This document shows positions 6,149 through 11,504 of a stretch of DNA of 11,504 bases, piece by piece (the stretch's first letter is position 1; each line of letters starts with the position of its first letter). Below the pieces are notes generated by a model that was not told where the DNA came from, ran no database searches, and saw only the letters and a program-made list of their open reading frames with translations. The position numbers and the translations under genes are program-made. Source of the stretch: JBDTLH01 sp039934875 (lineage in GTDB: Bacteria > Acidobacteriota > Terriglobia > Terriglobales > Acidobacteriaceae); NCBI GenBank assembly GCA_039934875.1, contig JBDTLH010000028.1, positions 1-11,504 on the forward strand, in the 5' to 3' direction.

Positions 6149-8083
6149 TTATTTCAAATACTTATCAAACCACGCCACAATCCTGTTCAACGCATCGATC
6201 TGGTCTTCGCGCTTCATGAAGCCGTGGCCCTCTTCCGGATAGTATTTCGCCTCTACTGTCTTTCCATTCGCTTTTAGGATTTTCACCACCTGCTCCGCCT
6301 CCTCTTTCGGCACGCGAATATCGCGCTCGCCTTGCAGCACCAGCAGCGGCGCTTTTTCATTCTTCAGGTACTTGATGGGAGAAGCCTCTTCGTAGGCGGC
6401 GCGGTCTTTCGCCGGATCTCCCAGCAGCGTCTTCTCATACTCCTGGAGCGAAGCGTCCGAGTGTTGCAGCATGGTGTACCAATCGATGATGCCGTACTCC
6501 TCCGCGGCCGCCGACCAGATATTTGGCGTCTTGCCTATCGCCATCAGGGTCATATAACCGCCATAGGAGCCACCGGTGATGCCCACCTTCTTCGCATTCA
6601 CGTATCCCGTGTCTTCCAGAAAGTGGACGGCATAGACTTCATCCTTCAAATCGCCGCCGCCCAGGTCCTGATAGTTTGCCTTCTGGAATTCCAGGCCGTA
6701 TCCCGTCGAGCCGCGCACGTTGGGTGCGATCACGACGTATCCCCGCGACGCCAGCGCCAGCGCCACAGAGTTGAATGCGTCCGTGGTCTGCCCCGTGGGA
6801 CCGCCATGCGGATAGAGCACGGCGGGATTGCCGCCGTCGCGCTTCAGGTTGAACGGCGCCCAGAGATACGCCGAGATCATCTTGCCGTCGAAGCTCTTGT
6901 AGTGCACGATCTGCGACGCCGGCAGCGGTACATTCGTCAGCGAGGGGCGCGCCGAATGAGTCAACTGCGCCGCGCTGCCATTCGCCACATCCACCACCCA
7001 CAGATCGGAGGGGCGCGTCGAATCCTGGTGCGCCACCAACAGCCGGCCGCGCGAGAACGGACTGGGATTGCCGCTCTCGAAGTTGATTCCTTGCGGCAGA
7101 TCAACCTTGGCGTTGTGATCCTGTTTCTTCTTCGCATCCACCAGAACGATCGAGCGGCGGCCGTCGGCGTTCATGGAATACTCGAAATCGCCCGCCGGAG
7201 AAAAATATCCCGGCTGCGCCTCCCATTGCGTATCCGTAATCCACGTCTTCTTCTTGCTCGCGATATCGAGCAAGGCAACGTTGGGGTAGCCTCCCTTTTC
7301 GTTCGACGACATCAGCAGCGTCTTGCCATCGGGAGAGACGCTGCTCGCAATATTTAACACCTTGCCGGAGTGCGCGGTCAGGTCCTCCGCAACCCCCGAC
7401 TTCACATTCACCCGATACACGTCAGAGTTGTCGAACCCGATATCGCCGCGTATCGCATAGACATATTGGCCGTCCGGGCTCCATGCCGCCAGCGACCAGC
7501 TCTGCTCCTTCTCCGCTTCATGGGTCAGCAGGCGCGATTGTTTCGTCTTCCAATCCATCAACGCCAGATTGGTGGAGGGCGCGGTCTTCTCCTTCGATTG
7601 AAACGCCAGCATCGTCCCATCGGGAGAGAACTGCGCACCCGTCTCCCGCACTTCCGCGGTTTTGGTCAGGTCCTCGGGCGTGCCCCCATTGCTCGAAACC
7701 ATGTAGATGTCGTACATCTCATCTCCGCCATTATCCTGCACATAGAGGATCGACTTGCCATCCGGCGTCCACAACGGCTCGTCGTTGTGGTCATTGGATT
7801 TGACGATTTGCTGCGCGCCGCTGCCATCCGCCTTCATCACCCATAAATTCAGCCGTCCCGAGGCGTTGCTGATGTATGCGATCTCGCCTCCATCCGGAGA
7901 CCACGCCGCGGTGCCGATGCGGTTCGTGTAATAGAGGTCCTCCACCGATACCGGTGCTGCTTTTGCGTTCTGTTGCGACACAATGCTCTTGGGATTGGTC
8001 GCCGTCCGGTCCTGCGGGCCCGATGCCCACGCCATCACCGGTAGAACCAATACCAGAAATCCCCACCGCATTTTCATGGTCAT
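6149..8083 (-). CDS. Secreted S9 family peptidase (DPP IV / acylaminoacyl-peptidase type)
   Basis: An alpha/beta-hydrolase serine peptidase of the S9B/S9C type, predicted to remove dipeptides or acylated residues from peptide N-termini. From the ATG at 8083 it has 644 residues. This start is favoured by GGAGGG 5 nt upstream (8089-8094) and by a signal peptide (residues 1-~21, MKMRWGFLVLVLPVMAWASG). An N-terminal TolB-like propeller shows repeated (W/F)SPDG-type blades near residues 61, 105, 152, 201 and 250. The catalytic domain has Ser506 in GGSYGG, Asp588 in ERDIRVP and His620 in EEGHGF. The protein ends WFDKYLK. It is probably cotranscribed with the small gene 47 nt upstream (8131-8523). 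The last 66 coding bases are duplicated at 3798-3863. S9B and S9C cannot be separated by eye. Confidence 0.92.
   Translation of the reverse strand: MTMKMRWGFLVLVLPVMAWASGPQDRTATNPKSIVSQQNAKAAPVSVEDLYYTNRIGTAAWSPDGGEIAYISNASGRLNLWVMKADGSGAQQIVKSNDHNDEPLWTPDGKSILYVQDNGGDEMYDIYMVSSNGGTPEDLTKTAEVRETGAQFSPDGTMLAFQSKEKTAPSTNLALMDWKTKQSRLLTHEAEKEQSWSLAAWSPDGQYVYAIRGDIGFDNSDVYRVNVKSGVAEDLTAHSGKVLNIASSVSPDGKTLLMSSNEKGGYPNVALLDIASKKKTWITDTQWEAQPGYFSPAGDFEYSMNADGRRSIVLVDAKKKQDHNAKVDLPQGINFESGNPSPFSRGRLLVAHQDSTRPSDLWVVDVANGSAAQLTHSARPSLTNVPLPASQIVHYKSFDGKMISAYLWAPFNLKRDGGNPAVLYPHGGPTGQTTDAFNSVALALASRGYVVIAPNVRGSTGYGLEFQKANYQDLGGGDLKDEVYAVHFLEDTGYVNAKKVGITGGSYGGYMTLMAIGKTPNIWSAAAEEYGIIDWYTMLQHSDASLQEYEKTLLGDPAKDRAAYEEASPIKYLKNEKAPLLVLQGERDIRVPKEEAEQVVKILKANGKTVEAKYYPEEGHGFMKREDQIDALNRIVAWFDKYLK
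6152..6217 (+). repeat. 66-bp direct repeat, copy 2 (partner 3798-3863)
   Basis: This is the 3' coding end of the intact S9 peptidase gene, repeated with three mismatches at 3798-3863 on the other side of the M13 gene. Confidence 0.85.
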
Positions 8084-8130
8084 CGCCGCCCTCCAGATAT
8101 TTGAAACATTTGACGACAAAATTCTATATC

Positions 8131-8523
8131 TTAGCGGAAGCAGCCGCGCGCGACATTGCGAATTCCCGCCTCCCCGTGCCCCGCGGCAGCATAGATCGAT
8201 GGCGCCAGCCATGCCGCGCCATGCATTCTTCCCCCCAACTTTTTCTTAAGCAAATAGCTGATCGCGCTCATGCCAACCATCTGCGAGGCCATAAACACCG
8301 TCACCTTTGCCGTGGATGGATGCTGGCCGAGCATGGAGTCGGTCTCATAGCAGTCGCCGCTTCTCTCGATTGTGGTATAGGCGTCGAGCGCGAGGGAGAC
8401 CGCCAGCGCGGATTCCACAACCACGAACTTCCTGTCAATAGTAGTAACCCGCGCTGCGGGCGCTTCCGGAAGCTGCGCCATCGAAAGTCCCGCGAACGCC
8501 AGCATAAGCATGACGATCTTCAT
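8131..8523 (-). CDS. Small exported or membrane protein of unknown function
   Basis: 130 residues from the ATG at 8523, preceded by GTGGAGCAGGA (GGAG about 6 nt upstream). I do not recognise the family. Residues 1-~16 (MKIVMLMLAFAGLSMA) look like a signal peptide. Two further hydrophobic stretches follow (about FVVVESALAVSLALDAYTT and VTVFMASQMVGMSAISYLL), the second ending in a KKK cluster that would sit on the cytoplasmic side. Short conserved-looking patches LDAYTT and LGQHPST lie between them. The gene is on the same strand as, and 47 nt upstream of, the S9 peptidase gene, so they may form a two-gene operon. A real gene is likely from the RBS, codon use and signal peptide. Confidence 0.7.
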   Translation of the reverse strand: MKIVMLMLAFAGLSMAQLPEAPAARVTTIDRKFVVVESALAVSLALDAYTTIERSGDCYETDSMLGQHPSTAKVTVFMASQMVGMSAISYLLKKKLGGRMHGAAWLAPSIYAAAGHGEAGIRNVARGCFR

Positions 8524-8755
8524 TCCTGCTCCACGGCGGCTGCATCCGACAACTTGAGCGTCAAGGTAGCAGTACTGACGTGGGACAGGACTAAGTAGTT
8601 GTATCTAACCCCACCCTTATTTTCCTCCTAGGGACTGAGGGCGGCGTTCCGCGTAATATTGGCTCACCGGTCATGACGGCAAATATCAGCTCGCTTGCAA
8701 CCCGCTGCTCAAGTTGCATTTTCCCGCCGAACCGTTATGCTGGATTGGACGTCGG
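8524..8755. other. Divergent promoter region
   Basis: 232 nt between the minus-strand small exported protein and the plus-strand microprotein-bioY-mqnD operon. On the minus strand an extended -10-like TGCTACCTT (8571-8563) lies about 40 nt before the ATG at 8523. On the plus strand a better promoter lies at 8714-8741. I looked for a BirA- or BioQ-like dyad and saw none. Confidence 0.4.
8714..8741 (+). promoter_or_regulatory. Putative sigma-70-type promoter of the bioY-mqnD operon
   Basis: TTGCAT (8714-8719) and TATGCT (8736-8741) are separated by 16 nt. The transcription start would fall near 8748, only about 8 nt before the ATG at 8756, so translation of the first gene may be nearly leaderless. 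A weak GGA lies at about 8747-8749. Confidence 0.4.
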
Positions 8756-8917
8756 ATGAGGTTGCTCTTTTACATCCTGATCGCTTGTCTGTTTGCGATG
8801 TTGGGTGCCGCGCTTGCCGGTTACCTCCGCGTTCAGCGGCACCGCAATTCGAAGCCGATCATCAAGCTTGCGCCAGACCCAGAAAAAGAAACAATGAAAG
8901 ACGAGAAAACCGAATGA
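8756..8917 (+). CDS. 53-aa single-pass membrane protein upstream of bioY
   Basis: Starts at the ATG at 8756 (MRLLFYILIACLFAMLGAALAGYLRVQRHR). One hydrophobic helix (about residues 3-23) is followed by a basic cluster and a short charged tail (DPEKETMKDEKTE), giving a type with a small periplasmic end and the tail inside. The TGA overlaps the bioY start as ATGA, so translation is probably coupled. I do not recognise the family. Its position would suit a helper of the transporter or simply a leader gene; neither can be shown from sequence. An in-frame TTG at 8714 would add 14 residues, but it overlaps the putative -35. Confidence 0.6.
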   Translation: MRLLFYILIACLFAMLGAALAGYLRVQRHRNSKPIIKLAPDPEKETMKDEKTE

Positions 8918-9513
8918 ATGTGAAAGCTCAAGACATCGACGTCGCCATCGCGCAGCCCTCAACCGCGGTGAAGCCCCTGGCCTCGTTGCATCCTGCGGTG
9001 CTGGTGGTCTGCGCCAGCCTTTTCGTCGCCCTCTGCGCGCATTTTTCGGTGCCGCTGCCCTTCTCCCCGGTGCCCTTTTCCATGCAAGACCTCGCCGTTC
9101 TGCTGGTCGGGCTCGCGCTCGGTCCCGCGCTCGGTTGCGCCGCACTGCTGTTATATCTGGCGGAAGGCGCGGTAGGATTTCCCTTCTTCACCCCCGGCCC
9201 CGGCGGCATCGCGCAACTCCTTGGCCCCACCGGCGGATACCTGATAGCCTATCCCTTTGTGGCATATATCGCGGGCGCCATCTTTGCTAAAGCGCGGCAG
9301 CACAAATTCCTGTTCGCCCTCGCCGCCTGCACCGTAGCTCAAATCGTACTCTTCGCTACCGGCGGTTTCTGGCTCTCGCTCGCCACTCATTCGCTCGCCC
9401 ATGCGGCGCTTTTGGGAATCGTCCCGTTCCTCCCGCTCGCAGCCGTCAAAATCCTACTGGCATCCACTGCGGCGACCCGCTTCGGCATTCGCGGCAAACA
9501 ATATAAGCTATAA
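8914..9513 (+). CDS. bioY: BioY, biotin ECF transporter substrate-binding (S) component
   Basis: Inner-membrane protein of 199 residues that binds and takes up biotin. After a soluble N-terminal stretch of about 27 residues, the BioY core is plain: LHPAVLVVCASLFVALCAH, then FSPVPFSMQDLAVLLVGLALG, a Leu-rich helix ending EGAVGFPFF, the glycine-rich PGPGGIAQLLGPTGGYLIAYP, and two more helices, six segments in all. The start at 8914 shares ATGA with the stop of the upstream microprotein, and only a weak GACGAG-like site precedes it. The energising EcfA and EcfT genes are not in the window, so it would use shared ones elsewhere or act alone, as reported for some BioY proteins. mqnD begins 4 nt after its stop. 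Confidence 0.92.
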   Translation: MNVKAQDIDVAIAQPSTAVKPLASLHPAVLVVCASLFVALCAHFSVPLPFSPVPFSMQDLAVLLVGLALGPALGCAALLLYLAEGAVGFPFFTPGPGGIAQLLGPTGGYLIAYPFVAYIAGAIFAKARQHKFLFALAACTVAQIVLFATGGFWLSLATHSLAHAALLGIVPFLPLAAVKILLASTAATRFGIRGKQYKL

Positions 9514-9517
9514 AGGT

Positions 9518-10372
9518 ATGCCTGCTTCCTTAACTCCCCAGGTGCGCGATATCAAGGTCGCCCACAGCCCCGATTCCGACGACGCATTTATGTTCTATGG
9601 GCTTGCCACCAACAAGGTGCGCGTCCCCGGCCTGAAGTTCAACCACACCCTCTGCGACATCGAAACTCTGAACCACAAGGCAAAGCAGGGCTTTTACGAC
9701 GTCACCGCCATCTCCTTCCACGCCTACCCTTATTTGCAGGATAAATATGCGCTGCTCGCATCCGGCGGCAGTGTGGGCGAGGGATACGGCCCCATGATCG
9801 TCTCCTCCAGGCCCCTGACGCTCGATGAGGCCAAAACAAAAACCATCGCCATCCCCGGCGAACTCACCACTGCCTATCTCACCCTTAAGCTCTGGGCGCC
9901 CGAGATCGAGACTGAGATCGTCCCCTTCGATCAGATCATCCCCGCCATACTTAAGGGAGAGTTCGAGGCCGGCCTCATCATCCACGAAGGCCAACTCACT
10001 TACAGCCGCGATGGGCTGCACAAAGTCCTCGATCTCGGTGTCTGGTGGCGCGATCTTACCGGACTACCCCTCCCCTTGGGCGGCAACGCCATCAAGCGGG
10101 AGCTGGGCCGCGAGTTGATGTCCACCGTCGGGCAGGCGCTCAAGAGCAGCATTCAATACGGCCTTGAACACCGGGAAGAGGCGCTCGATTACGCCATGCA
10201 GTTTGCCCGCGACCTGGATAGCGCCATGGCCAATCGCTTCGTCGGCATGTACGTGAACGAGCGCACCGTGGATTATGGCGTTGACGGACGCCTCGCCATC
10301 CAGAAACTGCTCGAAATGGGATACGAGCGCGGCATCATCACCGAGCGCCCGCTGCTCGATTGGGTGGATTGA
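9518..10372 (+). CDS. mqnD: MqnD, 1,4-dihydroxy-6-naphthoate synthase (futalosine menaquinone pathway)
   Basis: A cytoplasmic enzyme that converts cyclic dehypoxanthinyl futalosine to 1,4-dihydroxy-6-naphthoate, a late precursor of menaquinone. The 284-residue product has the periplasmic-binding-protein-like MqnA/MqnD fold. Key motifs are HSPDSDDAFMFYGL (N-terminus), CDIETLNHKA, SGGSVGEGYGPMIV, IPGELTTAYLTLKL and AGLIIHEGQLTY. The last contains His156, equivalent to the proposed catalytic His of the Thermus enzyme. LGVWWRDLTGLPLPLG also matches MqnD rather than MqnA. The start at 9518 is 4 nt after the bioY stop. AAAGG is only 1 nt away, unusually close, so initiation may depend on coupling. 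No other mqn gene is in the window. Confidence 0.9.
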   Translation: MPASLTPQVRDIKVAHSPDSDDAFMFYGLATNKVRVPGLKFNHTLCDIETLNHKAKQGFYDVTAISFHAYPYLQDKYALLASGGSVGEGYGPMIVSSRPLTLDEAKTKTIAIPGELTTAYLTLKLWAPEIETEIVPFDQIIPAILKGEFEAGLIIHEGQLTYSRDGLHKVLDLGVWWRDLTGLPLPLGGNAIKRELGRELMSTVGQALKSSIQYGLEHREEALDYAMQFARDLDSAMANRFVGMYVNERTVDYGVDGRLAIQKLLEMGYERGIITERPLLDWVD

Positions 10373-10377
10373 TTGTC

Positions 10378-10402
10378 ATCCTGTGCCGCCGCGGCACAGG
10401 AT
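10378..10402. terminator. Perfect 25-bp palindrome after mqnD; terminator or intergenic repeat
   Basis: Two 12-base arms around a single central C (ATCCTGTGCCGC / GCGGCACAGGAT) make a very stable hairpin 5 nt after the mqnD stop codon. Flanking TTGTCATCC and AGGATCTATGC recall a GTCATCC...AGGATCTATGC-type palindromic repeat common in Acidobacteriota intergenic regions (from memory). Only a mild T-rich stretch (ATTTCTCC) follows 8 nt later. Confidence 0.6.
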
Positions 10403-10501
10403 CTATGCAATTTCTCCGTACCGCGCAAAACTCGCGCTCTGCCACAGTAAAACTGCCCTGAACGGAACTTCCGCCGAAGCTCTGCCGTACCATTCATTCA
10501 T

Positions 10502-11296
10502 ATGGACCGCTTAATCAGATCCTTGGTATTTTGCGCGGCCTTTGCCTTCGCTGCCCCGTTGTTCGCCCAGCAGTGGAGCAAGTCGTTTGAGGTGACCGGC
10601 AAACCAACCGTGCGCGTCACCGCGGACGACGCGCGAGTCAGCATCAAAGGTTGCGATTGCACGCAGGTGCAGGCCCGCGTGAGCTGGCAGGGATACAAAA
10701 ATGAGAACGTGCGCATCACTCCTTCGCAGAGCGGCAACACCGTCTCGCTGGAGGTGAGGACGCGCGAGCAACATCTCGTGAATTTTGGTTGGGAGCGCCG
10801 CTCAGTGCTGATCGAAGTGACGGTCCCGAAGGACTTGTCGCTTGAGGTCCAGACCGGCGACGGGAGCGTGCAAGCCGCCGGTGTCGCGGGCGACCTGCGC
10901 TTCAAGACCGGCGACGGAAGCCTCGACCTTACCGATCTCGATGGCACACTTGACGCCGCCTCCGGAGACGGGCACATACGGGCGAGCGGACGCTTCGACG
11001 ACCTCCGCCTTCAGACCAGCGATGGCCATGTGGATATCGATGTCCGAAAGGGCTCGTCGCTCAAGGATTCCTGGTCGGTGCGCAGCGGAGACGGCAGCGT
11101 GCGCATGCGCCTCCCCGACGATTTGCACGCCAACTTCGAGGCCCGCACCGGAGACGGCAGCATTCACACCGACTTCCCCGTGACCATCAGCGGCGACCTA
11201 AGCGAACGCAAACATCTGGAAGGGAAGATCAACGGCGGCGGCGGTCTGCTTACTATTCGCACTGCCGACGGCAGCATCTATCTTAACAAGAATTAA
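10502..11296 (+). CDS. Exported DUF4097-type beta-repeat protein
   Basis: 264 residues with a signal peptide (MDRLIRSLVFCAAFAFAAPLFAQQ) and no later membrane helix, so probably periplasmic or surface-exposed. After an N-terminal beta domain (to about 110) the sequence carries seven (S/T)xDG(S/H) turns, at about 118, 136, 154, 172, 195, 216 and 254. The first four are exactly 18 residues apart, consistent with a right-handed beta-helix or stacked-strand repeat. This is the pattern of the DUF4097 / putative auto-adhesin family. The biochemical role is unknown; homologues are often encoded near sigma/anti-sigma systems, but none is in this window. There is no clear ribosome-binding site; CATTCATTCAT precedes the ATG. 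Confidence 0.85.
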   Translation: MDRLIRSLVFCAAFAFAAPLFAQQWSKSFEVTGKPTVRVTADDARVSIKGCDCTQVQARVSWQGYKNENVRITPSQSGNTVSLEVRTREQHLVNFGWERRSVLIEVTVPKDLSLEVQTGDGSVQAAGVAGDLRFKTGDGSLDLTDLDGTLDAASGDGHIRASGRFDDLRLQTSDGHVDIDVRKGSSLKDSWSVRSGDGSVRMRLPDDLHANFEARTGDGSIHTDFPVTISGDLSERKHLEGKINGGGGLLTIRTADGSIYLNKN

Positions 11297-11359
11297 ACGG
11301 TTTCACGCTTCATTCAGAGAACTTCACCCCTGGATTCGCGGCGGACCAATGCTGCAACC

Positions 11360-11504
11360 CTACTTGTTCTTTTCGAGCGCCTTCTCCGCCGGAGCGTAAT
11401 TCGCGATCTCCGTCGATTGCTTAAACTCATTCTCCGCGGCGGCGGCATCGCCTCGCTTCTGATACGCCAGCCCAAGCTGGTAATAGGCCTGATAGAGCGG
11501 CGCC
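11360..11504 (-). CDS. TPR-repeat protein, C-terminal 47 residues (partial)
   Basis: Minus-strand reading ends at TAG 11362-11360 and runs off the window edge. The visible part contains one clear tetratricopeptide helix pair (LYQAYYQLGLAYQKRGD then AAAENEFKQSTEI), with the canonical Leu-Gly-Tyr and Ala spacing, followed by NYAPAEKALEKNK. TPR proteins mediate protein-protein contacts; the rest of the domain structure is unseen. It is convergent with the DUF4097 gene, with a 63-nt gap in which I see no strong terminator. Confidence 0.85.
   Translation of the reverse strand, partial: APLYQAYYQLGLAYQKRGDAAAAENEFKQSTEIANYAPAEKALEKNK

Noticed and set aside
6332..7357. 341-codon plus-strand frame opposite the S9 peptidase gene
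   Set aside because: Low-complexity Arg/His/Gln-rich translation antisense to a gene with an intact catalytic triad; codon-bias artefact.
8084..8212. Longer start for the S9 peptidase adding 43 residues
   Set aside because: It would overlap the upstream small gene and bury the signal peptide. GGAGGG sits 5 nt before the ATG at 8083.
8524..8755. BirA/BioQ-type biotin operator or riboswitch upstream of bioY
   Set aside because: No suitable dyad or structured leader seen, and the putative transcription start is only about 8 nt from the first ATG.
1..11504. CRISPR array, tRNA, rRNA, toxin-antitoxin pair or prophage genes
   Set aside because: No regularly spaced repeats, cloverleaf-like sequence or recognisable phage or toxin proteins were seen on either strand.

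Overview
The window looks like an ordinary chromosomal segment, with some decayed accessory DNA at its left end, from a GC-rich bacterium that secretes many peptidases. Protein style, the menaquinone (futalosine-route) gene and a GTCATCC...AGGATCTATGC-type intergenic palindrome fit Acidobacteriota best. This assignment is from pattern memory, not from a search. I see no rRNA, tRNA or CRISPR array.

Layout. (1) Positions 1-~120 are the end of an IS110-like insertion sequence, of which only the first ten transposase codons are in the window. It appears to have cut off the 3' half of a minus-strand SRPBCC/polyketide-cyclase-like gene (114-359). That gene has a 19-bp dyad overlapping its likely promoter. 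(2) At 429-483 lies a long hairpin resembling the fused terminal repeats of a lost insertion sequence. (3) 583-2736 encodes a secreted prolyl oligopeptidase (S9A). (4) 2763-3587 is an AT-richer, broken gene in three reading-frame pieces, probably a PD-(D/E)XK-nuclease-like protein. (5) 3795-3935 (minus) is a leftover 3' end of a second S9 peptidase gene, 63/66 identical over its last stretch to the intact gene at 6149-8083. The two copies are direct repeats flanking the M13 metallopeptidase gene (3983-6082). (6) The M13 gene and the intact S9 peptidase gene (6149-8083, minus) converge on a hairpin terminator. A small exported or membrane protein gene (8131-8523, minus) lies just upstream of the S9 gene. 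(7) 8756-10372 is a tight plus-strand operon: a 53-aa membrane protein, bioY (biotin uptake) overlapping it by ATGA, and mqnD (menaquinone synthesis) 4 nt later. It ends in a perfect 25-bp palindrome. (8) 10502-11296 encodes an exported DUF4097-type repeat protein, convergent with the 3' end of a TPR protein (11360-11504, minus).

Functional picture: three exported peptidases (S9A, M13 and S9B/C-like) suggest scavenging of extracellular or periplasmic peptides. The bioY-mqnD operon is cofactor and quinone housekeeping. The left third records mobile-element activity, gene decay and duplication followed by partial deletion. I did not find a complete, clearly undescribed system. The most informative oddities are the S9 remnant flanking the M13 gene, the broken nuclease-like gene, the IS110 junction and the microprotein coupled to bioY.
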